A stretch of 64,000 nucleotides of DNA. Source: Schlesneria sp. GTDB lineage: Bacteria > Planctomycetota > Planctomycetia > Planctomycetales > Planctomycetaceae. The notes under the pieces were generated by a model. That model searched no databases. It saw only the letters and a program-made list of their open reading frames with translations, and was not told where the DNA came from. Positions 56,661-64,000 of this stretch are shown here, piece by piece. The position numbers were made by a program, and so were the translations under genes. The first letter of the stretch is position 1, and each line of letters begins with the position of its first letter. The stretch is taken from NCBI GenBank assembly GCA_028291515.1, contig JAQGHU010000019.1, positions 115,034-179,033 on the forward strand. The letters are read 5' to 3'.

Positions 56661-56770
56661 TACCACGAAACACGCTGAAGACACGAAAACTAGAAGTGAT
56701 GAAGTTGAAGATTACCTTCTTGGCTTTGTTCTTTTTCCCTCTTCCATTTCGTGTATTCCGTGGTTCAAAT
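56661..56770. repeat. Dispersed repeat, family A (copy 3)
   Basis: Arms TACCACGAAACACGCTGAAG and CGTGTATTCCGTGGTTCAAA with an AT-rich, unrelated centre. It closes one base before the trpG stop codon and links the NHL and trpG spacers. Confidence 0.7.
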
Positions 56771-56771
56771 C

Positions 56772-57365
56772 TTACAGTTCCCCCGCGATCCGCAGGAAGT
56801 TCTTCAGCAGTTCGATGCCACCTTCGGTCAGGAAGCTTTCGGGATGGAACTGCACGCCGTGAATCGGATACGTCCGATGTCGCAGTCCCATGATCTCGCG
56901 AGCGTGACCGGGGTACTCGGCCCAGGCGGTGATTTCCAGATCGGGGCCGAGCGTCGCTTCGGGTGCGATCAGGCTGTGATAGCGAGTCGCTGTGAACGGG
57001 TTGGGCAGGCCGGCGAAGACTCCTTTGCCGTCGTGGTGAATCGGCGAAACCTTGCCATGCATCAATCGCTCGGCCCGCACGACGGGCGAGTCGTACACTT
57101 CCGCCAGCGACTGATGGCCCAGGCAAACCCCCAGCGTCGGGATCGTCGGACCCAGCGTGCGGATCAGATCCATCGAGATCCCCGCTTCATGCGGCGTACA
57201 AGGGCCGGGTGAAACCACAATCCCCTTCGGCTTCATCGCGGCGACTTCGTCGACGGTGACTTGATTATTGCGTACCACACGCACATCGATCCGCGAATCA
57301 ATCTCGCCAAACCGCTGGACGAGGTTGTAGGTAAACGAATCGTAGTTATCGAGAATAAAAAGCAT
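56772..57365 (-). CDS. trpG: Anthranilate/aminodeoxychorismate synthase glutamine amidotransferase subunit
   Basis: A 197-residue class I glutamine amidotransferase from ATG 57365 (a TTG three codons earlier is less likely). The opening MLFILDNYDSFTYNLVQ, the Cys nucleophile in GVCLGHQS, and the late His-Glu pair in VQFHPESF complete the catalytic triad. The subunit supplies ammonia for anthranilate (TrpE) or aminodeoxychorismate (PabB) synthase, and one such protein often serves both. No trpE or pabB is next to it here, so its partner is elsewhere. Confidence 0.93.
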   Translation of the reverse strand: MLFILDNYDSFTYNLVQRFGEIDSRIDVRVVRNNQVTVDEVAAMKPKGIVVSPGPCTPHEAGISMDLIRTLGPTIPTLGVCLGHQSLAEVYDSPVVRAERLMHGKVSPIHHDGKGVFAGLPNPFTATRYHSLIAPEATLGPDLEITAWAEYPGHAREIMGLRHRTYPIHGVQFHPESFLTEGGIELLKNFLRIAGEL

Positions 57366-57613
57366 TGCCTGCAAAGCTCAAAATGGATCGGTGCAACGAC
57401 AGAGACAACCAAAACCCAATCAGGTTCGGTCCCTGCAAGTTTCGCCAGACCACGCCCCGAAGTAAATCGAAGGTAGGGGAATTCGATTCGAGTTTGGTTA
57501 TTTGTGGTGTAGGGCTTTCATCGCTTTCAGTTCATCGTTTCTTGCGGCGAGCGATCCGTGGCGAGACAATGTGGCGTCGTTGCTCAGTCATTCTTGCAAG
57601 ATGCGCCACCGAA

Positions 57614-58045
57614 ATGGGAATTACGATCCGCAGCTTTGAAGAACAAGAACCGGGCTTAAAGCGACAACTAGGCTGGGTCGAACACAATGGGAATTTGATT
57701 GCTGCGAACATTGTGGGTGATCTGAAGCGTCTACAAGAATTGGTTGGCCATTCGATCCATGCTGAGTATGAATTGGAGGATGTCCTTAGTCTCGAATGTG
57801 ATCTGCCGCGTAACGATGAGCACTCGGGGATATTCCCATTGCCGGATGGTCAGATCGAAATCGACGGGACTGTGCATAATATCCTGCAGATCGATTCAGA
57901 CAGCGCCGTTGTTGATGTGTACATTCGCAATGGCCCAGAATACATCACCTTCGATACCAACGAGCTTCATAACGTTCTGCCGGTGATTGATCGCCGCATT
58001 TGCATTCGCGGGAGAAAACTTACTGTGTATCCAACCTGGACATGA
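57614..58045 (+). CDS. Small protein of unknown function
   Basis: A 143-residue frame from ATG 57614 (MGITIRSFEEQEPGLKRQL). Two earlier in-frame starts exist (57569, and the frame opening at 57365), none with a clear ribosome binding site, so the start is uncertain. The composition is balanced and the C-terminus (YIRNGPEYITFDTNELHNV then LPVIDRRICIRG) looks like a real beta-alpha protein. I do not recognise the family. It is divergent from trpG. Confidence 0.5.
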   Translation: MGITIRSFEEQEPGLKRQLGWVEHNGNLIAANIVGDLKRLQELVGHSIHAEYELEDVLSLECDLPRNDEHSGIFPLPDGQIEIDGTVHNILQIDSDSAVVDVYIRNGPEYITFDTNELHNVLPVIDRRICIRGRKLTVYPTWT

Positions 58046-58161
58046 AGCATCACCATTCGATTTCTCGTCACCGCGCCTCGTCATCGACCTTCACTCAGCC
58101 ACCCTTGAATTAGGCAATCTTGGTCGAAGGGCTGACTGAGAATTAGTGCCAGAAACAAAGG

Positions 58162-58632
58162 ATGGTTCTCTTGAATGTTCGCAGCGGCGGTCGGCAGATT
58201 CTGATTCATGGATTGGTGTTCGTGCTGGCTGGTCTGGTGTGGGGGCTGGTTGTCCCCCTGACGCCGTATCCAAGACTGTCCCTGACCGCTCATATCCAGT
58301 TTGTGAGCAACGGGATGTTGTTCCTGGTCCTGGCGATCGTGTTGCTGACGCTTCCTCACCAAGTCGGCGTGAGGTCGCTCTGGGTAATGTTACTGTCGGT
58401 CTGGTTCACCTGGGCCATGGCCTTGTCGGAGGTCGCGAATGCCTGGTGGGGCACCAACCAGATGTTGCCGATTGCAGCCAGTCAGGCGGGAGCCACCGGC
58501 GGCGCGCCGTGGCAAGAGCTGACTATCAAGCTCACCCACATCGGCGCTGGACTCGGCCTGATCGTCGCGTGGTCGTTACTGATCTTTGGGTTTGTGAAGC
58601 AGCCTGTGGAAACGAGTGGAAATACCGAGTAA
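58162..58632 (+). CDS. Small membrane protein resembling hydroxylaminobenzene mutase
   Basis: A 156-residue protein with four hydrophobic segments. The first part (ILIHGLVFVLAGLVWGLVVP then LTPYPRLSLTAHIQFVSNGM) resembles the hydroxylaminobenzene mutase / styrene-oxide isomerase family, where conserved His residues in the helices serve a haem or the rearrangement reaction. This is a weak match by eye and I give it low certainty. The start may be ATG 58162 or a TTG three codons later with better ribosome spacing. Confidence 0.45.
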   Translation: MVLLNVRSGGRQILIHGLVFVLAGLVWGLVVPLTPYPRLSLTAHIQFVSNGMLFLVLAIVLLTLPHQVGVRSLWVMLLSVWFTWAMALSEVANAWWGTNQMLPIAASQAGATGGAPWQELTIKLTHIGAGLGLIVAWSLLIFGFVKQPVETSGNTE

Positions 58633-58720
58633 ATTCCGTTCCTGGAAAACGTCCTGTTGCTCGATGTGGTTCGCACGACTAACTTAGAGAACAGGTCGAA
58701 TCCTTCTGTGGAGCACCATC

Positions 58721-58966
58721 GTGTCATTACCGGCCAGTTACGAAGAAGTCTTGCGAACAGCTCAGTCGCTACCGGAGACGGAGCGAGTTCGTCTGGTGCA
58801 AGAACTGCTCAATTCCCTCAATTCCCCCGCGGCAGAGTCACTGGATGACCTCTGGTTAGCCGAGATCGATCTGCGGTCAGACGAGATCGACTCCGGCATG
58901 GTGCAAACGATTCCATGGGCGGAAGTGCGCCGTCGAGCCCGAGAACGGGCCAAATTGAATGGCTGA
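58721..58966 (+). CDS. Antitoxin, addiction-module family
   Basis: An 81-residue protein from GTG 58721 (GGAG 8 bases upstream). The helical N-terminal part (TAQSLPETERVRLVQELLNS) and the acidic middle, then a basic C-terminus (PWAEVRRRARERAKL) match the 'putative addiction module component' antitoxin family. It would bind and neutralise the RelE/ParE-type toxin encoded directly after it, and probably repress its own promoter. The two frames overlap by 8 bases. Confidence 0.8.
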   Translation: MSLPASYEEVLRTAQSLPETERVRLVQELLNSLNSPAAESLDDLWLAEIDLRSDEIDSGMVQTIPWAEVRRRARERAKLNG

Positions 58967-59256
58967 GTGGACGTTTCATCCCGATGCAGCCTCGGAGTAT
59001 GAATGAGGCGTTGTGTTGGTACGCGGAGCGGAGTGTTTCAACCGCGGACGCATTTGACGAAGCAGTCAAGCAGGCGCTCTCTGAAATCGAACAAGCTCCC
59101 CATCGCTGCGTGGCCGTCGACGATCGACATCGAATGAAGTTGCTCGTCAAGAAATTCCCATATCACATCATTTATCGAATCGATCTCGATACGCTGATCG
59201 TGGTTGCAGTCGCACATCACAGGCGGAAGCCTAGGTACTGGCGAGATCGACAATGA
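58959..59256 (+). pseudogene. RelE/ParE-type toxin with a +1 frameshift
   Basis: The expected toxin begins at ATG 58959 (MAEWTFHPDAASEYE) and stops after 15 codons at TGA 59004-59006. In the +1 frame the sequence continues exactly where it should (EALCWYAERSVSTADAFDEA and onward, to ...VAHHRRKPRYWRDRQ), a complete toxin C-terminus. A single extra T at 59004 is the difference. Either the toxin is dead, or the ribosome shifts frame: the site reads GGAG, then TAT, GAA, TGA, which parallels the layout of the RF2 frameshift signal (a Shine-Dalgarno-like run, a short spacer, and a UGA codon). The slippery base pairing is much weaker than in RF2, so mutation is the simpler explanation. Confidence 0.8.
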
Positions 59257-59467
59257 TCAGAATCCTCCTGATGTAGAGTCTCTTTCTCCCGGTTTGTCGC
59301 GACCGAATAAGCTCATTCCGGGTCCGCAGAGTATTCTATCCATCAATGTTCAGGTATGTTTCGGCCTTCCACCTGAGTTTTGTCTGAGTTTGTGATGGAC
59401 GGCTTCCCTGGAGGGGATGCGCCCGATCGCCCAACTGTGACATCTGTACACGGAGCGTACACCTGCC

Positions 59468-62400
59468 ATGACACGCACGCCGAACGAGTGCTCGCTGCCG
59501 CCAGATGCCGTCGGCTCATTGGTCGATCTGATTCAGGAGGGCGTGATCGTCGCCAACTGCGAAGGTGTGATCACCTACTGCAACGGGGCGGCGATTCGGC
59601 TGTTTGGCTGGGCCGCTGACGAACTCGTCGGTCAGAACTATGTCGAGAGGTTTCCTGTGCGTCCTCGGGCTGGCACCGCCGCGGAAGCCCCCCATCGAGC
59701 GGAAGCTGAACATTGGGAGAGAGAGCGTGAGGTTTGTCGCAAGGATGGAACTCGGGTCTGGATCGAAACGCAAGCTCGGCAATACACCGATGATACTGGC
59801 AAGCCTGCGGGCGTCATCAGAACCTTTCGTGATATCAGCGAGCGCAAACAGACGTTGATCGAACGAAGGCAGTTCGTTGATCAGCACACCACCTTGTTCG
59901 AGCGAGCGGTCGTCGGGATCTTTCGGTCGTCGCTCGAAGGGCGGTACCTCATTGCCAACCAGACACTGGCCGAGATTTTTGGGTACGAGTCGGCGGACGA
60001 TCTCTTAAAAACGGTCACCAACGTCGGAACTCAGATTTATCGCAACCCGGAGGACCGAGCCCGAATTCTGAACGCATTGGCCGAGCAGAACAAGATGCTC
60101 GACTTTGAATGTGAGTGCCGCCGCAAGGATGGGACGCCGATCTGGGTTCGCCAGGACTCGCGCGCTGTCCGCGAAGAATCCGGACGGCTCGCTTACTTTG
60201 AAGGTTTTATTCAAGACATCACCGCCCGCAAGCAGGCCGAGAAAGTCGCGCTGGAAAGCGAAGTGCGATATCGATCGTTGATCGCGGCGCTGGCGGAAGG
60301 GGTTGTCTTTCATTCGGCGACTGGAGAAATCCTGGCTTGCAATGCGAGTGCGGAACGAATTCTGGGCCTGACGGCTGATCAGATCTGCGGCAGATCGTCA
60401 CTTGACCCAATGTTGCAGGCCATCCGCGACGACGGTTCCCCGTTCCCTGGCGATGAACATCCGTGCATGGTGACGTTGCGAACCGGCTGCCGCTGCTCCG
60501 ATGTCGTCATGGGAGTTCAGAAGCCTGACGGCAGCACTACGTGGATCACGGTCAACGCCGAACCACTCACGCACCAGGGAGAGCAGTTGCCTTACGGCGT
60601 GGTTTGCTCGTTCATCGATATCACTTCTCGAAGAGTATTGGATGAGGCGAAGCGTCAAAGCGAAGAGCGATACCGCCTGGCTATTCTCGCGACGAACGAC
60701 GCGATCTGGGACTTGGACCTCGAGACGAGCGTCGTCTCCAGGAATGAGCGCTACGCCATCGCTTTTGGGCGAACACCGGAAGGAGTCAATCCGTTCCAAT
60801 GGTGGCTCGAACGCGTTCATCCCGGCGATCGCGAGCGAGTAACCAGTGCTTTTCGACAAGCCACGCGTGGAACGGAACGCAATTGGGATTGCGAGTATCG
60901 ATTCTTACGGGAGGACGGAGTCTGGGCCGAGGTTAAGGATCGTGCGTACCTGGCGCGAGATGACTCCGGTCGGTGTACTCGCGCTGTTGGATCAATGTTG
61001 GATGTCACTGAAAGGAATCGGGCAGAGGCAGTGCTGCGCGAGAACGAGTCGCGGCTGCGCCGGATCCTCGAAGGAATGCCGATCATGCTCGATGCGTTCG
61101 ACGAGCATGGAAATCTGGTCGCCTGGAATCAGGAATGTGAGCGAGTGACGGGATATACGGCCGCCGAAATGGTTGGCAATTCACGAGCGATTGAACTGCT
61201 TTACCCCGATCGCCCGTACCGCGAACGCATGCACAGTGAGTGGTCCCAACGCGGCAATAATTACTACCACTGGGAGTGGGATCTGACTTGTAAAGACGGT
61301 TCGGTCCGTACGATTTCGTGGTCCAACATTGCTGCCGTCCTGCCGATCCCCGGTTGGGCGAGATGGGGGGTTGGTTTTGACGTCACCGAACGGAAGCAGG
61401 CGGAAGCCGCCTTGCTCGAGCGGGATCGTGCCATCCAGGCTGTTTCCGGGGGCATCATCATCAGTGACCCCAATCTGCCTGACAACCCGATCATCTACGT
61501 CAGCTCCGGCTTCGAACGGCTCACCGGCTATTCGGCCAAAGAAGTCGTGGGACGTAATTGCCGTTTTCTACAGGGTGAAGATTCAGACCCCGCGGCGGTC
61601 CAGGAGATTCGCGAGGCGATTCAAAAAGGGCAGCCCTGCACGGTCGAGCTGCAGAACTATCGCAAGGATGGCACGCCATTCTGGAACAAGCTCTCGATCT
61701 CGCCCGTCTTCGGTGAAGATGGCAGATTGACTCATTTCGTCGGCGTTCAAATGGATGTCACCGCCCAGCACCGGCTGGAAGAGCAGTTGCGACAATCTCA
61801 GAAGATGGAGGCGATCGGCAGGCTGGCGGGCGGGGTGGCCCACGACTTCAACAATTTGCTCACAGTAATTAACGGGTATGCCGAGTTGCTGCTGCAAGAC
61901 TCGGACGTGCAGGGAAGGGACTCTCAGCGAGAGGGACTGGCCGCAATTCTCGACGCCGGTCACCGGGCCGCCGCATTGACTGCCCAACTGCTGGCCTTCG
62001 GCAGAAAGACGATGATCAAGCCCAAACTGCTGGACTTGAATCGCGTCGTCGAGACTGCGGGCAGGATGTTGCGCCGGCTGATCGTGGCTGATGTGCGAAT
62101 CGACTTCGAGCTGAATCCCGATCCGACCATTGTGAAAATCGATCCGGGGCAACTTAATCAATTGCTGATGAACCTGGCACTCAATGCCGGCGATGCCATG
62201 CCCGGTGGCGGAGTGCTGACGATCGCCACGATGAACGTGGAGTTCCCCGGCGAACTGTCCCCTGTTCCTGAGGGATGCCAGCCGGGCCGCTATGTCCAAC
62301 TGACTGTGTCAGACACGGGAGACGGCATGAGCGAAGAGGTGCGGCGCCAGATTTTCGAGCCATTCTTTACCACAAAAGAGCTGGGCAAGGGGACTGGACT

Positions 62401-62944
62401 GGGGCTGGCAACCGCTTACGGGATCGTGTCCCAGGCCGGAGGCTCTATCGCGGTAGAGACGGGCGTTGGAGACGGGACGACCTTCCGCATCCTGTTGCCT
62501 GCGGTTGAGCAGTTATCGCAGTCCAATAAGACCGTGGCGGCACCAGTGGCTCCACTGGGAACCGAAACGATCCTGCTCGCCGAAGACGAAGAGTATGTAC
62601 GGCGAATTGCTCGGCAAGTCCTGGAAATGCACGGTTACACTGTGATCGACGCCGATTCCGGCGAAGCGGCCGTCCAGGCGGCCACAACGTCTGACGGGCC
62701 AATCCACTTGCTCGTCACCGACGTCGTCATGCCGGACTTCGGGGGCCGCACGCTGGCAGATCAAGTCTTGGCAATCTGCCCGGAGATCGCGGTCCTCTAC
62801 CTGAGTGGGTACTCGAACGATGCGGTCTTCCGTCGGGGAATCGAAACCTCTGCCGAGGCATTCCTGCAAAAACCATTTACCGCACACTCGCTGGTCTGTA
62901 AGGTTCGTGAAGTGCTAGATGCAGTGAGCGAAAAGTTACTTTGA
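59468..62944 (+). CDS. Hybrid histidine kinase: six PAS domains (last is LOV), HisKA, HATPase, receiver
   Basis: A 1,158-residue sensor kinase from ATG 59468. Six PAS domains follow one another (approximately 14-130, 138-258, 265-395, 400-520, 525-650 and 655-765). The last is a LOV domain: GRNCRFLQG with the reactive Cys at 698, [11 protein letters not shown] and FVGVQ carry the flavin-binding Asn and Gln residues. The HisKA box has the phosphoacceptor His at 792 ([11 protein letters not shown]), the HATPase has [14 protein letters not shown] and [13 protein letters not shown], and a C-terminal receiver has its phospho-Asp at 1085 ([10 protein letters not shown]). No signal peptide or membrane segment is seen, so it is cytoplasmic. 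No separate response regulator or output gene is adjacent. Confidence 0.95.
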   Translation: MTRTPNECSLPPDAVGSLVDLIQEGVIVANCEGVITYCNGAAIRLFGWAADELVGQNYVERFPVRPRAGTAAEAPHRAEAEHWEREREVCRKDGTRVWIETQARQYTDDTGKPAGVIRTFRDISERKQTLIERRQFVDQHTTLFERAVVGIFRSSLEGRYLIANQTLAEIFGYESADDLLKTVTNVGTQIYRNPEDRARILNALAEQNKMLDFECECRRKDGTPIWVRQDSRAVREESGRLAYFEGFIQDITARKQAEKVALESEVRYRSLIAALAEGVVFHSATGEILACNASAERILGLTADQICGRSSLDPMLQAIRDDGSPFPGDEHPCMVTLRTGCRCSDVVMGVQKPDGSTTWITVNAEPLTHQGEQLPYGVVCSFIDITSRRVLDEAKRQSEERYRLAILATNDAIWDLDLETSVVSRNERYAIAFGRTPEGVNPFQWWLERVHPGDRERVTSAFRQATRGTERNWDCEYRFLREDGVWAEVKDRAYLARDDSGRCTRAVGSMLDVTERNRAEAVLRENESRLRRILEGMPIMLDAFDEHGNLVAWNQECERVTGYTAAEMVGNSRAIELLYPDRPYRERMHSEWSQRGNNYYHWEWDLTCKDGSVRTISWSNIAAVLPIPGWARWGVGFDVTERKQAEAALLERDRAIQAVSGGIIISDPNLPDNPIIYVSSGFERLTGYSAKEVVGRNCRFLQGEDSDPAAVQEIREAIQKGQPCTVELQNYRKDGTPFWNKLSISPVFGEDGRLTHFVGVQMDVTAQHRLEEQLRQSQKMEAIGRLAGGVAHDFNNLLTVINGYAELLLQDSDVQGRDSQREGLAAILDAGHRAAALTAQLLAFGRKTMIKPKLLDLNRVVETAGRMLRRLIVADVRIDFELNPDPTIVKIDPGQLNQLLMNLALNAGDAMPGGGVLTIATMNVEFPGELSPVPEGCQPGRYVQLTVSDTGDGMSEEVRRQIFEPFFTTKELGKGTGLGLATAYGIVSQAGGSIAVETGVGDGTTFRILLPAVEQLSQSNKTVAAPVAPLGTETILLAEDEEYVRRIARQVLEMHGYTVIDADSGEAAVQAATTSDGPIHLLVTDVVMPDFGGRTLADQVLAICPEIAVLYLSGYSNDAVFRRGIETSAEAFLQKPFTAHSLVCKVREVLDAVSEKLL

Positions 62945-63144
62945 TACGTGCTTGATGCATGAAGACGGATACGTATTCTCAATCGGTGACGCTGACGGTT
63001 GGCGGTTGACTCAGGCATCCGAGATACCAATCGTATGATTCTAGCTGGCACGATGAGACTTCATCTGACAAACTGCGCTTATATACGGAGTCACTCGAAC
63101 CTTCTGTCAGTGTCGTTATTTCGTCGTCAGCTTTGGAGACATCC

Positions 63145-63852
63145 ATGAAGATCAGATCCGCGGCACTCTTGACTGTATCATCGTGTCTGTTGGCTCTTGC
63201 TCTCGGCACTACTGCCAACGCGCAGGACAAACCCAAGCAGACTTTTGCCGGTTGGACATCCTTCGTTGATCCCGATAAGGACTGCGAGATTCGATTAACG
63301 GGTGACAAGCTAGACATCGCCATCCCGGCGAAAAACCACAATCTGCATCCCGTTCGTGGTCAGAATGCTCCACGAGTTCTCAAAAAAGTCAGCGGCGACT
63401 TTGCGGTTCAGGTCAAAGTGACTTCGGATTTCGCACCTGGAACAATTTCCACGAAATCCCAAGGACAAGGACGCCCCTTTAACGGCGCAGGTTTACTGAT
63501 CTGGCAGAGCGAAGACAACTATCTCCGAGTTGAGCGGAATGCCTACTGGGTTGATGGTGAACTTTATTGTTATCCACCACTGATTGAATACTGGCACAAG
63601 AGCGAAGACAGTAAATTCAACAATGATCCAACCAATACTCCCTATTTCACTGGCAGATCGACGTGGCTCAAAGGGTATCGGCAAGGGAAACAGATGACCG
63701 TCTCGATCAGTCATGACGGTAAAGAATGGAGCGAAGTGAAGACGTTTCCAGTCGATTTCGATGACGATCTACTGGTCGGTGTTGCCGCAATCAATTCGTC
63801 CAATCTACCGTTCAATGTTGAGTTCGAAGAGTTTACGATCGAGTCGAAGTAA
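63145..63852 (+). CDS. Secreted DUF1349-type (concanavalin-like) protein
   Basis: A 235-residue protein from ATG 63145 (GGAG 8 bases upstream; a TTG four codons earlier is not used). A signal peptide (MKIRSAALLTVSSCLLALAL, cleaved near ANAQDK) leads to a beta-rich domain with NGAGLLIWQSEDNYLRVERN, the motif of DUF1349 (regulation of enolase 1-like) proteins, which have a concanavalin-like fold and may bind sugars. Its function is unknown. Confidence 0.82.
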   Translation: MKIRSAALLTVSSCLLALALGTTANAQDKPKQTFAGWTSFVDPDKDCEIRLTGDKLDIAIPAKNHNLHPVRGQNAPRVLKKVSGDFAVQVKVTSDFAPGTISTKSQGQGRPFNGAGLLIWQSEDNYLRVERNAYWVDGELYCYPPLIEYWHKSEDSKFNNDPTNTPYFTGRSTWLKGYRQGKQMTVSISHDGKEWSEVKTFPVDFDDDLLVGVAAINSSNLPFNVEFEEFTIESK

Positions 63853-63887
63853 AAGTAGAGCACTGGTTGTCCTAAGCTGTATAGACT

Positions 63888-64000
63888 GGAGACATCGGTA
63901 ACAGGTGTTCGGAGACATGGGTGACACCATCGGGCTATCGTGTGGCATTTCGAAAGCGGAGGCCATGCGATGTCCTGGAAGGTGGAAACAACCGTGGTCG
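63888..64000 (+). mobile_element. Left end of an IS481-like insertion sequence
   Basis: From about 63888 the sequence carries short direct repeats (GGAGACATCGGTAACAGG and GGAGACATGGGTGACA), the kind of words found at IS481-family ends. The transposase start follows at 63970. Only the left end is inside the window. Confidence 0.55.
63970..64000 (+). CDS. Start of an IS481-like transposase (partial, 3' end outside window)
   Basis: ATG 63970 has GGAGG 7 bases upstream and opens MSWKVETTVV, similar to the usual IS481-family transposase beginning (MPWK...). Only ten residues are inside the window, so this rests on the start and on the flanking IS-like end. Confidence 0.45.
   Translation, partial: MSWKVETTVV

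Noticed and set aside
58959..59006. A normal 15-codon gene inside the toxin start
   Set aside because: It is only the first part of the toxin, continued in the +1 frame. A separate small gene is not needed to explain it.

Overview
The window reads like a chromosome segment of a planctomycete, most probably of the Planctomycetaceae/Schlesneria type. This assignment is an inference. It rests on moderate GC (about 55%), secreted proteins typical of the group, a long-tailed planctomycete-type acyl carrier protein, very large pseudopilin-like proteins, a full flagellar export gene set and a hopanoid-modifying HpnH. No rRNA, tRNA, CRISPR array or prophage was seen. Part of an IS481-like insertion sequence enters at the right edge.

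Left arm (1-18967, minus strand). In the direction of transcription the order is hflX, a GspE-type ATPase, pilT, a second GspE-type ATPase, gspF, two GspG-like pseudopilins, then GspH-, GspI-, GspJ- and GspK-like proteins. The last runs off the left edge and is already over 1,400 residues. The order G-H-I-J-K is that of a type II secretion pseudopilus, but the PilT retraction ATPase belongs to type IV pili, and every minor pseudopilin is much larger than usual.

Middle left (19451-35899). Mixed housekeeping and planctomycete genes: a nucleotidyltransferase-HD protein, a DUF4013 membrane protein, a TatD hydrolase, an ABC-2-like permease, an OsmC protein, two small stress proteins (DUF6496 and DUF892), a pentapeptide-repeat protein with a damaged P-loop, an esterase, an STN-like secreted protein and a beta carbonic anhydrase. 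Two places stand out. One is a probable structured non-coding RNA with its own promoter and a textbook terminator (24578-24839). The other is a minus-strand operon in which a catalytic-domain-only tyrosine recombinase overlaps an acyl carrier protein gene, followed by what looks like a circularly permuted ACP lacking the phosphopantetheine serine.

Middle right (36246-50811). A large GT-C-like/TPR membrane protein and a small unknown gene precede a compact flagellar export operon, fliL-M-N-O-P-Q-R-flhB-flhA, with overlapping start and stop codons. It is followed by a 717-residue protein of unknown function and a Nif3-family gene on the opposite strand.

Right arm (50970-64000). hpnH, an enolase-superfamily enzyme, an M28 peptidase, a small Tyr-rich secreted protein, an NHL-repeat protein, a glutamine amidotransferase (TrpG/PabA), a small membrane protein resembling hydroxylaminobenzene mutase, a toxin-antitoxin pair whose toxin reading frame is broken by one extra T, and a 1,158-residue hybrid histidine kinase with six PAS domains, the last of which is a clear LOV blue-light domain. 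A DUF1349-type secreted protein and the IS481-like end close the window.

The spacers carry at least six families of short dispersed or inverted repeats. Five of these have two or more copies inside this window. One ~73-bp family lies just upstream of flhB and of hpnH in the same orientation.
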